Shown here: one piece after another, positions 17,742 to 26,799 of the stretch
How positions within the stretch are numbered: the stretch's first letter is position 1
How the letters are laid out: each line of letters begins with the position of its first letter
Assembly: GCA_031581145.1 (NCBI GenBank)
Contig: JAVLBP010000009.1
Coordinates: 1-61,281 of the forward strand
Direction: 5' to 3'
From: UBA8296 sp031581145
GTDB lineage: Bacteria; Bacteroidota; Rhodothermia; Balneolales; Balneolaceae
Length of the DNA stretch: 61,281 bases
Program-made: the position numbers and the translations under genes
Notes under the pieces: model-generated
What the model saw: only the letters and a program-made list of their open reading frames with translations
Databases searched by the model: none
What the model was told of the DNA's origin: nothing

Positions 17742-19250
17742 TTAGGACCCTTTCTTGGTTGACGACATTCTGGTCGTCGATGGGCTGCCGGAATGAGACT
17801 CATTCGATGATGGAACTGCAGACGATGACTCACCAGAATAACGTTCACCAGCTAACGACTTAGTGAATAATGACACGCTAAGCTGATCCACAAGCTGCAA
17901 AGCAACGTCAAGTTTAGTCCCTGCAAAGTGAAAGGGAGGATCATGGTGTTTCGCATAATTTTGTGACAGTGATTGATCCTGGTGCTGAGCTTTATCCTGT
18001 GATTGCGCTGTTTTCTGGCCCACAAACAATTCCACGTTGTTGGAATCAATCCCAAAGCCCGATTCACCTTCTCTTAGCAAATTCAGGATAATGGCATCCA
18101 GATTTTTCGACTCCATTTTGGCACGCGCAGAAGCTTGCGCTGTTTCGGCGTCAGATTCCATGGCAAATCCAATCAAGGTTTGACCCTCTGATTTGTGACC
18201 TCCCAACCATGCGAGAATGTCTGGCGTTGAAGCCAGCTGCAAGGACGACTCTTGATCGGTTTTCTTTACCTTTCCATCGATTCGCTTTGCAGGCTTTGCA
18301 TCCGATACGGCGGCTGCCATGATGACTACATCCGCCTCAGGTCCGTGTTCTTGGACAAGCTCAAACAACTCATCCGCACTCTCAAAATTGTCTATAACAT
18401 CCATCGCCGGCAAAAGGGACGACTCAATGGGGCCATGAAGTAGAGTTACATGCGCGCCAGCTTGCTTTGCCGCCAGCGCCATGGCAATTCCCATCTTCCC
18501 GCTACTAGGATTGCTGATAAAGCGAACATCGTCAATATATTCACGAGTAGGGCCCGTGGTGATCAAAACGCGTTTACCCGCAAAGAGGGAAGGGGTGCCG
18601 GTTCCGTGACGCTTCGCCTCATTATTGATGCCGCGCTCTCCATGACTGCGCGTTGCAACATCTCCTTCCTCCGCATTACGCCCACGCTCCACATCCGCGA
18701 GCAACCGCTCCACTTCGGCCACAATCTCAGCTTCTTCAGGGAGTCGCCCCTGACCGATTAATCCACTGGCTAGATACCCCTCAGCCGGTTCAAGGATATG
18801 GATGCCATCGCCTCGCAACAACTCTACATTACGCTGTGTGGCTGGATGATCCCACATCTCCCCATCCATGGTGGGGCAAATCATCAATGGACAACGCCTT
18901 GCTAACACACTTGCGGTAAGCATGTTATCGGAGAAGCCATGCGCAATTTTTGCCATCGTTTGAGCGGTGCAGGGTGCGATGACATAAAGATCCGCCCATT
19001 CCCCCCAGTGAATATGACGTGTCCAACTGTCCGCGACCGCGTCTCCCTCTTGATGAAACACGTCCACAGGAACTTCTTCACGCGTTATGGCACGAAGTGT
19101 TTCTAGCCCGACAAACGGTTTCACAGAGGGCGTGGCAATAGCACGCACATCAGCCCCATGTTTTTGGAGCGCTCTAATTAAGGAAATAGATTTATACGCT
19201 GCAATGCCGCCAGTGATGCCTACGAGTATTCGTGCACCCTGGAGTGTCAT
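17742..19250 (-). CDS. coaBC: Bifunctional phosphopantothenoylcysteine decarboxylase / phosphopantothenate-cysteine ligase
   Basis: Makes 4'-phosphopantetheine for CoA in two steps. The CoaC flavoprotein half (about 1-185) shows GITGGIAAYKS, the active His in HIHWGEW, and APCTAQTMAKIAHG. A charged linker (about 186-222) leads to CoaB, with ITTGPTREYIDDVRFISNPS, SGKMG and the Lys of KVKKTD. Two E. coli landmarks differ: PxMNxxMW is PTMDGEMW and the ACG clamp Cys is Ser (LASGLIGQGR). I believe these variants occur in Bacteroidota. The C-terminus carries about 45 Ser-rich residues not needed for activity. It overlaps the rpoZ stop by 1 nt (TAATG), part of the conserved gmk-rpoZ-coaBC order. Confidence 0.95.
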   Translation of the reverse strand: MTLQGARILVGITGGIAAYKSISLIRALQKHGADVRAIATPSVKPFVGLETLRAITREEVPVDVFHQEGDAVADSWTRHIHWGEWADLYVIAPCTAQTMAKIAHGFSDNMLTASVLARRCPLMICPTMDGEMWDHPATQRNVELLRGDGIHILEPAEGYLASGLIGQGRLPEEAEIVAEVERLLADVERGRNAEEGDVATRSHGERGINNEAKRHGTGTPSLFAGKRVLITTGPTREYIDDVRFISNPSSGKMGIAMALAAKQAGAHVTLLHGPIESSLLPAMDVIDNFESADELFELVQEHGPEADVVIMAAAVSDAKPAKRIDGKVKKTDQESSLQLASTPDILAWLGGHKSEGQTLIGFAMESDAETAQASARAKMESKNLDAIILNLLREGESGFGIDSNNVELFVGQKTAQSQDKAQHQDQSLSQNYAKHHDPPFHFAGTKLDVALQLVDQLSVSLFTKSLAGERYSGESSSAVPSSNESHSGSPSTTRMSSTKKGS

Positions 19251-19543
19251 TACTCATCCAACGAGGGATATTCGTAGGTTAAATCATCAGAAAGGAGGTC
19301 GTCTAACGCTCGACGACCAGGATGAAGGCGGATTTCGTACTCTTTAGAGATACGCTCTTGCTCTTCGTTGAAGGTCATTTCTTCTTCGTCTTCAAACCCT
19401 TCGAAATACTTCAGTTTTTCGTCCAATTCGAGCTTTTCACGAGCCGCAATCTGGCGCGCACGTTTCGAAATGACAGCTAAGAGCTCGTAGCGATTGCCAA
19501 GCTCATCACCTAAATCTTCAATATTGATTGTCTTAATCGACAT
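19250..19543 (-). CDS. rpoZ: DNA-directed RNA polymerase omega subunit (Rpb6-like)
   Basis: A 97-residue omega subunit that assists RNA polymerase assembly and stability. The diagnostic stretch is NRYELLAVISKRARQIAARE (about 17-36), followed by an acidic middle and the C-terminal HPGRRALDDLLSDDLTYEY, typical of the Bacteroidota form. The ATG at 19543 is chosen because it begins the conserved MSIKTINIEDL and has AAGGA 10-14 nt upstream; the open frame continues to 19600 without support. Its place between gmk and coaBC is the widely conserved gene order and supports the call. Confidence 0.88.
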   Translation of the reverse strand: MSIKTINIEDLGDELGNRYELLAVISKRARQIAAREKLELDEKLKYFEGFEDEEEMTFNEEQERISKEYEIRLHPGRRALDDLLSDDLTYEYPSLDE

Positions 19544-19577
19544 AGGATATATCCTTTTGGTTTTAACCTTCTCAAAA

Positions 19578-20186
19578 TTAAACGTTAATAAACGCCCCAA
19601 CGACCTCGTAGACCTCTTTGTAGGCCTCTTCTAAGTCATCATTAAGGATGGTTGCGTCAAACGTCAAGGCCTCTAACATCTCCTTTTGAGCGCGTTGAAG
19701 CCGTTGTTCAATGTCATGCGAGCTTTCAGTGCCACGTTCTAGCAATCGCTCTTTGAGGACCTCCATGCTGGGAGGGCGGAGGTACAAGACCAACGCATCA
19801 TCTTCAAAAGCCGATTTAAGAGAATGTGCCCCATTCACATCAACATCGAACAAAACAAAATACCCCTTTTGAAGCAACTCATCAACTGAATCACGTAAGG
19901 TGCCATATCGAGTCCCTGAAAACACTTGCTCCCATTCCAAAAACTTGCCCTCCTCCAATGCCTCATCAAACTGTGCCTCACTCAAAAAATGGTAATGCTC
20001 ACCGTCGATTTCTCCGGGTCTTGGCGCTCGTGTTGTCGCTGAGACGGAGAATTTCATGGCAGGAAAATCACTCATGAGCCGGTCCTTCATCGTGCTTTTC
20101 CCCCCTCCACTTGGCGAGACCAACACGATAATCTTTCCACGCTTGGATGATGTAGGCTTACTCGGTGATGCCAGATGACTCCCCAT
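19578..20186 (-). CDS. gmk: Guanylate kinase
   Basis: Phosphorylates GMP to GDP with ATP. The P-loop is VSPSGGGKST (about 24-33), followed by the GMP-binding SVSATTRAPRPGEIDGEHYHF, EWEQVFSGTRYGT and the FDVDVNGAHSLK region. The ATG at 20186 gives 202 residues, close to the family norm of about 205. The frame remains open to 20270 inside yicC, but that extension has no family match. The yicC stop is 7 nt upstream. yicC-gmk-rpoZ-coaBC is a common bacterial cluster. Confidence 0.95.
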   Translation of the reverse strand: MGSHLASPSKPTSSKRGKIIVLVSPSGGGKSTMKDRLMSDFPAMKFSVSATTRAPRPGEIDGEHYHFLSEAQFDEALEEGKFLEWEQVFSGTRYGTLRDSVDELLQKGYFVLFDVDVNGAHSLKSAFEDDALVLYLRPPSMEVLKERLLERGTESSHDIEQRLQRAQKEMLEALTFDATILNDDLEEAYKEVYEVVGAFINV

Positions 20187-20193
20187 GTTCGAG

Positions 20194-21147
20194 TTACTCA
20201 ATATTCTGAATTTGTTCGCGTAGCTGCTCAACCTTCTCTTTACCCTGCACCACCATATGGGCAATTTCACTACTGTACGATTTTGAGGAAATTGTATTGA
20301 GTTCCCTGTTGAGTTCTTGCGATAAGAAATTTAATTGGCGCCCCATCGGTTCTTCGGCTTGTATCGCCTCCACGACATAATCGATATGTGATTGCAGCCT
20401 GACCAACTCCTCGCTAATGTCCATTTTATCGGCTAGAATGGCGATTTCTGTCTGCATTCGCTCCTCATCTACCCCAGCAGTGCCTTCCAACAGCTCTTCC
20501 ACGCGCTCCCGCAGCTTGGCTTTGGTCTCCACGGCTCGTTCCTCTGCAAGTTGACCAATGCGTTTTGTGAGTGTCGACAACTCTTGAACCATCGTCTCCA
20601 TCGCGACGCGTAGTTGATCTCCCTCTTTTTGGCGCATGGTTATTGTTGCTGCAATGGCTTCGTCCACAGCCCGCATGAACGCCTCTTCATCCTCGCCTGA
20701 GATGGTGTTTCCGATGGGGTTATCTCCATTCAGATCATCGCTATTGGACCCAAGCCCACTACTGAACCCCATTCCACCGCTTCCATCCAAGCCAGAAAAT
20801 CGGGCGTGCCATGGCAACACATCCTGCAGTGTGAATCGTGAATTATCACCCATGCGCTTTTTCATCTCCGCGACCTGCCTCACGACCTCGTCAAATGCCT
20901 CAGGATCAAACAAGGCCCCTTGATCTGCGGAAACAGACGCCCCAAAGTTTACAGTTAGCGTCACTTTTCCTCGATTTAATCCCGTTTGAAGTCGTTGCTT
21001 GACGTCTCCTTCAAGATGGGCTAATTCGGCCGGTAATTTGATTGAGGCGTCCAAAAAACGACTGTTAAGTGACCTAATTTCCAGGTCCAGGCTCATCGCC
21101 GAAAGCGTCACCTGAGCGCGTCCATAGCCTGTCATGGATCGAATCAT
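20194..21147 (-). CDS. yicC: YicC family endoribonuclease-like protein
   Basis: A 317-residue YicC/YloC protein; characterised members are RNases, and E. coli YicC helps degrade the small RNA RyhB. The N-terminal signature MIRSMTGYGRAQ and RSLNSRFLD are present. The C-terminal DUF1732 part reads RLQSHIDYVVEAIQ, then GRQLNFLSQELNRELNTISSK. An unusual Gly/Ser/Asn-rich insertion (about 125-160) separates the halves; the family is normally about 290 residues. Its ATG overlaps the stop of the phosphohexomutase gene by 4 nt (ATGA). Confidence 0.93.
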   Translation of the reverse strand: MIRSMTGYGRAQVTLSAMSLDLEIRSLNSRFLDASIKLPAELAHLEGDVKQRLQTGLNRGKVTLTVNFGASVSADQGALFDPEAFDEVVRQVAEMKKRMGDNSRFTLQDVLPWHARFSGLDGSGGMGFSSGLGSNSDDLNGDNPIGNTISGEDEEAFMRAVDEAIAATITMRQKEGDQLRVAMETMVQELSTLTKRIGQLAEERAVETKAKLRERVEELLEGTAGVDEERMQTEIAILADKMDISEELVRLQSHIDYVVEAIQAEEPMGRQLNFLSQELNRELNTISSKSYSSEIAHMVVQGKEKVEQLREQIQNIE

Positions 21148-22649
21148 ACCCCAACCTCCGATAAGACGGTTTCGATCAAAGCATCTGCCTCTGTTGCCGA
21201 CGGCGCCTCACTATAAAACCGAATAATAGGTTCTGTATTTGAGGTTCGCATGTGGACCCACCCACGCTCAAAATCAACTTTAACACCATCATCAGTATTG
21301 GGGGAGAGGTGCCCGTAGGCATTTGCCACCCTATCCAAAAAGCTCTTTGCATCCATACCTAATTCGTCTAGTGCCCGTTTTTGTTTGGACATCACAAACG
21401 TTGGATAACTTGCTCGACATTCCGAAGCGCTCATCTCTCGTGTCGCCATTTGATGCAACACGATGGCGACACCCATCAAGGCATCCCGTCCATAATGGAG
21501 TTGTGGGTCAATCACTCCACCATTCCCTTCGCCGCCCATGATTGCGTCATGGGTCTGCATCGCTTTGACCACATGAATTTCGCCCACGGCGGAGCGGACA
21601 CAGGTTGCTCCATGTTTTTCCGCCACCCAATCGGCGACCCGGCTACTCGACAAATTGGTGGCAACGTTTAGCGAAGTAGCCTCTTTACGCTCCTTGTCTG
21701 CCTGCTCAAGCGCCCAATCGAAAGCTATCGCTTGGGTATATTCTTCGCCAAATAACGCTCCATGCTCATCCACCAATGCCAATCGATCGGCGTCGGGATC
21801 GGTGACCACCCCTAGGTTGGCACGATGTTCCTTTACAAAGTCACAAATATCACCAAGATGCTCTGCCAAAGGCTCAGGATTATGGGGGAAATAGCCATCG
21901 GGTGTGCAGTGAAGTGCATGCACCTTCACCCCAAGCGAGGTTAGTAGTGCCGGAATCGCCTCGGAGCCAGCCCCATTCACAGCATCAACCGCTACACGTA
22001 AACCCGCACGCCGAATGGCCTCACGATCGATCCAGGGATGAGCTAAAATCGCCTCAATATGCCGCTCAACTGCCTCCATGTCGGCGGACAAAACCCCGGT
22101 TTGGTCCCATGACGCCCAGGATATACTCGTGCTGTTGTTGTCTGCATCCAATGACGGCTCGCCTGCCCCTTGATTCAACAACGCTAAGACTTCGGCACCT
22201 TGGGATGGATCCAAAAACTCACTGCGATGATTGAGTAATTTCAGCGCATTCCACTCTGCAGGATTGTGACTTGCGGAAAGTATGATGCCACCGTTGGCTT
22301 GGTGATGGAGTACTGCCATGGCCACAGTAGGGGTGGGGACAATACCGAGGGTGATTACGTTGATACCAAGACTGCGCAGCGTCGCCGTGACGAGATGTTC
22401 ACAAATCTCACCGGTCACTCGAGAGTCGCGACCTACAATAATGACTGGATTATCGCCGGCTTTGAACGATTCGCCTTGGGTTGAATTGCCTTGAGCTGAA
22501 TCGCCTTGGTTTACTTCCCCGTCCAGCGACTGCCCCGATTGCTGGCGAATCCACTGCCCGTACGCTGCAGCATAGCTCACTAACGTTTGAGGATCCAGCC
22601 CGTCACCAAAGGTGCCACGAATCCCAGAAACCGATGCCATCAAGGCCAT
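21144..22649 (-). CDS. glmM: Phosphohexomutase, GlmM / phosphomannomutase family
   Basis: Alpha-D-phosphohexomutase of 501 residues that moves phosphate between C6 and C1. The catalytic serine is in SASHNPAEWN, the metal loop is DPDADRLALVD, the sugar loop is GGEGNGG and the phosphate site is RTSNTEPIIR. The sugar loop GEGNGG does not settle glucosamine against mannose. glmM is the usual annotation in this phylum, and cell-wall precursor synthesis is the likely role. The ATG at 22649 forms TAATG with the previous gene's stop and has GGAGG about 8 nt upstream; 22640 (MASVSGIRG) is an alternative. A Gln-Gly-Asp repeat near residues 45-60 is encoded by 15-nt repeats. Confidence 0.88.
   Translation of the reverse strand: MALMASVSGIRGTFGDGLDPQTLVSYAAAYGQWIRQQSGQSLDGEVNQGDSAQGNSTQGESFKAGDNPVIIVGRDSRVTGEICEHLVTATLRSLGINVITLGIVPTPTVAMAVLHHQANGGIILSASHNPAEWNALKLLNHRSEFLDPSQGAEVLALLNQGAGEPSLDADNNSTSISWASWDQTGVLSADMEAVERHIEAILAHPWIDREAIRRAGLRVAVDAVNGAGSEAIPALLTSLGVKVHALHCTPDGYFPHNPEPLAEHLGDICDFVKEHRANLGVVTDPDADRLALVDEHGALFGEEYTQAIAFDWALEQADKERKEATSLNVATNLSSSRVADWVAEKHGATCVRSAVGEIHVVKAMQTHDAIMGGEGNGGVIDPQLHYGRDALMGVAIVLHQMATREMSASECRASYPTFVMSKQKRALDELGMDAKSFLDRVANAYGHLSPNTDDGVKVDFERGWVHMRTSNTEPIIRFYSEAPSATEADALIETVLSEVGV
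22471..22515. repeat. 15-nt tandem repeat x3 inside the phosphohexomutase gene
   Basis: Three 15-nt units read TCGCCTTGGGTTGAA, TTGCCTTGAGCTGAA and TCGCCTTGGTTTACT. On the coding (minus) strand they give a variable Asn/Gln-Gly-Asp/Asn-Ser repeat near the N-terminus, in a surface loop that is not part of the family core. Confidence 0.75.
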
Positions 22650-23206
22650 TAGGAGGGCCTCCACGGGGTTTCAGGTGCACCCGCCACATGATTAACGTAG
22701 CGTGCAGCCACAAAAAAGAAATCAGACAAGCGATTTAGATAGGCAATACAAGCCCCATTTAGAGGATCAGACTGATGGCATTTTACCGCGGCACGTTCTG
22801 CGCGTCGACACACCGTTCGAGCTACATGAAGTTTAGCTCCAGACGCACTTCCACCAGGCAGAATAAACGTCTTGAGCTCGGGGAGTTCCTGATCGAGCGT
22901 GTCAATCCAGGACTCTACGGTCTCAATATCCTTGGTTGTGATCCGCGTGACTTTCGATTTTGCGACATCGGATGCAGCCTCAGGCGTCGCTAAATCTGCA
23001 CCCAAGACAAATAAATCGGCTTGAAGTTGCGTGCATATCGCCTCCACATTTGCCGGTAACTCACTCAGGCTCAGCAACTCACCAAGGATAGCATTCAGCT
23101 CATCGACTGATCCATAGGCTTCGACCCGTTCAAGATGTTTTGCCACCCGCTGCCCCCCAAATAAGGAGGTCTCCCCCGTGTCGCCATGCTTGGTGTAAAT
23201 TTTCAT
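22649..23206 (-). CDS. Cob(I)alamin adenosyltransferase, PduO type
   Basis: A 185-residue ATP:corrinoid adenosyltransferase, which transfers adenosyl from ATP to cob(I)alamin to make coenzyme B12. Signatures: YTKHGDTGETSLFGGQRVAK (ATP site), RVEAYGSVDELNAILG, FILPGGSASGAKLHVART with CRRAER, and the terminal NRLSDFFFVAARYVN. The ATG at 23206 gives the family's exact N-terminus. It heads the minus-strand run, with the next gene overlapping by 1 nt. No other cobalamin gene and no B12 riboswitch is seen near it. Confidence 0.95.
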   Translation of the reverse strand: MKIYTKHGDTGETSLFGGQRVAKHLERVEAYGSVDELNAILGELLSLSELPANVEAICTQLQADLFVLGADLATPEAASDVAKSKVTRITTKDIETVESWIDTLDQELPELKTFILPGGSASGAKLHVARTVCRRAERAAVKCHQSDPLNGACIAYLNRLSDFFFVAARYVNHVAGAPETPWRPS

Positions 23207-23332
23207 AGAAAACAGAGAGTTAGCACGTAGATTTTTGGGGCTAAATCCCCCAAACTTTGGTTGCCTTTAACCCAAAAAGGCACGATTTTTAAGCCTAAAT
23301 GGAGCCAGTAAAGTAGCCAAAAATTTAGACGT
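23207..23332. promoter_or_regulatory. Divergent promoter region, adenosyltransferase / sdhC
   Basis: A 126-nt spacer between two divergent starts. It contains a short hairpin (TTTGGGG at 23234-23240 against CCCCAAA at 23248-23254) and A/T-rich blocks, but no exact TAnnTTTG box. Promoters for both units must lie here by orientation; no site can be fixed with confidence. Confidence 0.4.
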
Positions 23333-24037
23333 ATGCCCTCATTACTCAAAGCGCTTAGTTCACAAGTAGGCCGAAAGCTTCTCACCGGTCTGACGGGTGT
23401 CGCCTTGATTGTATTTATCGTTGTACATCTTGTGGGGAATTTGACCCTATTTGGCCCACCCGATGCATTCAATGCTTATGCCTACAAATTACATTCGCTT
23501 GGCCCCTTGCTTTGGATTGCTGAGATTGGGCTTGTCGCGGTATTTGCGATCCATTCCTACATTGGTCTGTCCATTTGGTGGAATCGCCGCAAGGCGCGCC
23601 CACAAAAATATCATGTTTATAGCTCGAAGGGGGCACCTAGCCGCCAAAGTTTAAGCTCCAAGTCGATGGCCTTTACAGGTGTTGTCATGCTTGTCTTTCT
23701 TGTTTTCCATATTCAAGCCTTCAAATATGGTGAAACCTCCATGACCACGATTGAAGGGGTAGACTACCCTGTCAAAGATCTTAAAGCGCTCGTGATTAAC
23801 TCGTTTTTGGATCCAGTGATGGCGTTTGCCTACACTTTTGTGATGATGCTTCTGGGGGCACACTTAGGGCATGGAATTTGGAGCGCGATGATTTCGCTCA
23901 CGTTGAGCAATCCACAACGCTCGGCTGCCGTTTATACGGCAGGCACCGTTATCGCAGTGTTGTTGAGCGTAGGGTTCCTGTTTATTCCCCTGTACATCTA
24001 TTTCACGGGAGGGCAGGGCGCCCTCATTCAGTATTAA
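23333..24037 (+). CDS. sdhC: Succinate dehydrogenase cytochrome b558 subunit
   Basis: Membrane anchor of succinate:quinone oxidoreductase. The 234 residues contain five transmembrane helices (about 20-40, 52-78, 105-128, 155-182, 193-220). Haem-ligand-type histidines sit in VVHLVGN, AIHSYIGL, VFHIQAF and GAHLGHGIW, as in the single-polypeptide di-haem b558 type used with menaquinone. It is followed by sdhA after 12 nt and then sdhB, the C-A-B order typical of Bacteroidota and some other phyla. Confidence 0.93.
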   Translation: MPSLLKALSSQVGRKLLTGLTGVALIVFIVVHLVGNLTLFGPPDAFNAYAYKLHSLGPLLWIAEIGLVAVFAIHSYIGLSIWWNRRKARPQKYHVYSSKGAPSRQSLSSKSMAFTGVVMLVFLVFHIQAFKYGETSMTTIEGVDYPVKDLKALVINSFLDPVMAFAYTFVMMLLGAHLGHGIWSAMISLTLSNPQRSAAVYTAGTVIAVLLSVGFLFIPLYIYFTGGQGALIQY

Positions 24038-24049
24038 TCAATCGAATGC

Positions 24050-25969
24050 ATGAAGTTAGATCCTAAAATACCTTCTGGTCCACTCGAAGAAAAATGGTCC
24101 AAGCATCTTAATGATGTGAATCTTGTCTCACCCAACAACAAGCGCAACATGCATGTGATTGTGGTAGGGACGGGTCTTGCGGGGGCTTCTGCCTCTGCCT
24201 CGCTTGCAGAGCTAGGCTACAAAGTCTCGACGTTTTGTATTCAAGATTCCGGCCGTCGTGCCCACTCTATTGCCGCACAAGGGGGGATTAACGCCGCCAA
24301 GAATTACCAAAATGATGGCGATAGTGTGTACAGGCTGTTTTATGACACGATTAAAGGGGGGGATTACCGCTCTCGTGAGGCGAATGTGTACCGCTTGGCT
24401 CACCTTTCGAATAACATTATCGATCAAGCCGTTTCCCAGGGCGTCCCTTTTGCTCGTGAATATGGTGGCTATCTAGCCAACCGCTCCTTCGGTGGAGCTC
24501 AGGTCTCCAGGACGTTTTATGCACGCGGCCAAACAGGGCAGCAGTTGTTGATGGGGGCGTACCAATCGATGATGAAGATGGTGAATGAGGGCAAAATCAA
24601 TTATTACACGCGTCACGAAATGATGGATGTGGTGGTGGTTGATGGTGTGGCTCGTGGGATTATCACTCGCGATTTGGTGACGGGTGAGCTTGTGCGTCAC
24701 AGCGCAGATGCCGTGATTTTGGGCACGGGAGGCTACGGAAACGTCTTTTACCTCTCCACAAACGCCAAAAATTCGAATGTCACGGCCACTTGGAGAGCCC
24801 ACAAGCGGGGTGCTGCGTTTGCCAATCCAAGTTTTGTCCAGGTGCACCCAACATGCATCCCCGTCTCGGGAGACTACCAGTCCAAACTCACACTTATGAG
24901 TGAGTCTCTTCGTAATGATGGTCGAGTATGGGTGCCTCGCTCAGCTGGTGACAATCGCCCTCCAGGAGAGATCCCTGATGAAGAGCGGTATTATTATTTG
25001 GAAGAGCGTTATCCATCATTTGGAAACCTCGTGCCTCGCGATGTGGCGTCTCGTAATGCGAAGCAGATGACCGATGAAGGACTCGGTGTTGGAGAGACAG
25101 GCCTTGCGGTCTATCTCGATTTCAGGGATGCCATTGCCCGCGATGGGAAGGATGTCATTAGTGCGAAGTATGGCAATTTGTTCGATATGTACGAGAACAT
25201 CTCAGGCGAAAACCCTTATGAAGTTCCAATGCGGATTTACCCAGCGGTCCATTACACCATGGGTGGCCTGTGGGTAGACTACAATCTCATGACTACGGTG
25301 CCCGGATTGTTTGCCATGGGCGAAGCCAATTTCTCTGACCATGGAGCCAACCGGTTGGGAGCCAGTGCGTTAATGCAAGGACTGGCCGATGGGTATTTTG
25401 TGATCCCATTCACCATTGGTGATTATCTGGCCGAGGCTGGGGTGTCGACCATTGACACGACGCATGACGCGTTTGCGTCGGTCGAAAACGAGGTTCAGGA
25501 GCGGATTGACAAAATCCTGAACGTGAATGGTGATCGTACCGTGGTGGATTTTCACCGCACCCTTGGGCGTATTGTTTGGGACAATATTGGGATTACGCGC
25601 AATGAAAAAGACCTCAAGAAGGCCATCACAGACATCCAGGCTCTTCGCGAGGAGTTCTGGCAGAACGTAAAAGTCCCCGGCAAAGCGACCAATTATAACA
25701 AGAATCTGGAGTTTGCACACCGCGTGGCCGATTTCTTTGAACTTGCTGAGCTCATGGCCTACGACGCGTTGGATCGTGGGGAGTCTTGCGGATGTCACTT
25801 GCGCGAAGAGTATCAAACCCCTGAGGGAGAGGCGATACGTAACGACAAGGATTATGCTTACGTCTCAGCGTGGGAATTCAAAGATTTGAATGGCAAACTC
25901 GAGACAGAACTTCACAAAGAGACGCTTGAATTTGAGTTTGTGGAGATGAAACAGCGCAGTTATAAATAA
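24050..25969 (+). CDS. sdhA: Succinate dehydrogenase flavoprotein subunit
   Basis: FAD-bearing catalytic subunit, 639 residues. The Rossmann start is VIVVGTGLAGASA; the His that carries covalent FAD lies in RAHSIAAQGGINAA. Substrate and active-site segments are FVQVHPTCIP, YTMGGLWVDY and DHGANRLGASALMQGL, and the C-terminal domain has RTLGRIVWDNIGITR. The length matches the long b558-type SdhA/FrdA group (about 640). The stop codon is the first element of a 17-nt tandem repeat that fills part of the gap to sdhB. Confidence 0.97.
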   Translation: MKLDPKIPSGPLEEKWSKHLNDVNLVSPNNKRNMHVIVVGTGLAGASASASLAELGYKVSTFCIQDSGRRAHSIAAQGGINAAKNYQNDGDSVYRLFYDTIKGGDYRSREANVYRLAHLSNNIIDQAVSQGVPFAREYGGYLANRSFGGAQVSRTFYARGQTGQQLLMGAYQSMMKMVNEGKINYYTRHEMMDVVVVDGVARGIITRDLVTGELVRHSADAVILGTGGYGNVFYLSTNAKNSNVTATWRAHKRGAAFANPSFVQVHPTCIPVSGDYQSKLTLMSESLRNDGRVWVPRSAGDNRPPGEIPDEERYYYLEERYPSFGNLVPRDVASRNAKQMTDEGLGVGETGLAVYLDFRDAIARDGKDVISAKYGNLFDMYENISGENPYEVPMRIYPAVHYTMGGLWVDYNLMTTVPGLFAMGEANFSDHGANRLGASALMQGLADGYFVIPFTIGDYLAEAGVSTIDTTHDAFASVENEVQERIDKILNVNGDRTVVDFHRTLGRIVWDNIGITRNEKDLKKAITDIQALREEFWQNVKVPGKATNYNKNLEFAHRVADFFELAELMAYDALDRGESCGCHLREEYQTPEGEAIRNDKDYAYVSAWEFKDLNGKLETELHKETLEFEFVEMKQRSYK

Positions 25970-26014
25970 AGCGTAGTTACAAATAAAGTGTAGTTACAAA
26001 TAAAGCGTAGTTAC
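25964..26014. repeat. 17-nt tandem repeat x3 at the sdhA stop codon
   Basis: Three consecutive copies of AAATAAAGCGTAGTTAC (the middle copy has T for C) begin at the last sense codon of sdhA. Each copy repeats the Lys-stop sequence AAATAA. A degenerate half copy precedes them inside sdhA. The array occupies most of the 77-nt sdhA-sdhB spacer. Confidence 0.9.
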
Positions 26015-26046
26015 AAATAATTAGAACGATCGAATAGGGTAGACTT

Positions 26047-26799
26047 ATGAGTCAAATGACCATACACCTAAAAATTTGGAGACAAGATGGCCCCGAGGCC
26101 AAAGGGGCTTTCGAGAACCACACACTGGACACGGTGAATGAACATATGTCCTTTTTGGAGATGCTTGATGTGCTCAACGAAGAGCTTATCGTTGCAGGAC
26201 AAGAACCTTTCGAGTTTGACTATGATTGTCGCGAGGGGATTTGTGGGTCCTGTAATTTGGTGATTAATGGTCGCGCCCACGGACCCAAGCGGCTGACGGC
26301 AGCGTGTCAGCTGCACATGCGTAATTTCAAGGATGGCGACTCGATTGTGATTGAGCCTGCGCGTGCGGCGGCATTCCCGGTGATTAAGGATCTTGTTGTC
26401 GATCGCAGTTCCTTTGATCGTATTATCGCTGCGGGTGGATATATCACGGTCCGAACCGGATCCGCGCCCGAAGCCAATAGCATTCCCGTGGAGCTTGAAG
26501 ATTCGACATTTTCGTTTGATTACGCGGCTTGTATTGGCTGTGGAGCGTGTGTCGCGGCATGCCCTAACTCCTCGGCGTCGTTATTTACAGCGGCCAAGCT
26601 TAGCCACCTCAACCGATTACCCCAAGGGGAGCCTGAGCGTCAAAAACGGGTCCTTGCCATGGTGGAGCAGATGGAAAAAGAAGGCTTTGGGGATTGCTCC
26701 AATTATGGAGAATGTGAAGCCGTATGCCCGAAAGGCATTAGTATTGCTTCCATTGCAGAGATGCGTCGCAACTACGTCAAGGCTACGTTGGCAGGGTAA
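26047..26799 (+). CDS. sdhB: Succinate dehydrogenase iron-sulfur subunit
   Basis: Electron-transfer subunit of 250 residues. The [2Fe-2S] ligands are in CREGICGSCNLVING with a later TAACQ. The two C-terminal clusters use CIGCGACVAACP and CSNYGECEAVCPKGI. The pattern is that of the b558-type enzyme (longer than E. coli SdhB by about 12 residues). ATG at 26047 begins MSQMTIHLKIWRQ. Its TAA stop overlaps the recQ ATG (TAATG), so recQ is probably translated from the sdh transcript. Confidence 0.97.
   Translation: MSQMTIHLKIWRQDGPEAKGAFENHTLDTVNEHMSFLEMLDVLNEELIVAGQEPFEFDYDCREGICGSCNLVINGRAHGPKRLTAACQLHMRNFKDGDSIVIEPARAAAFPVIKDLVVDRSSFDRIIAAGGYITVRTGSAPEANSIPVELEDSTFSFDYAACIGCGACVAACPNSSASLFTAAKLSHLNRLPQGEPERQKRVLAMVEQMEKEGFGDCSNYGECEAVCPKGISIASIAEMRRNYVKATLAG

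Noticed and set aside
23207..23332. Cobalamin riboswitch upstream of the adenosyltransferase
   Set aside because: The 126-nt spacer lacks a B12-box and is too short for the usual 170-200-nt element.
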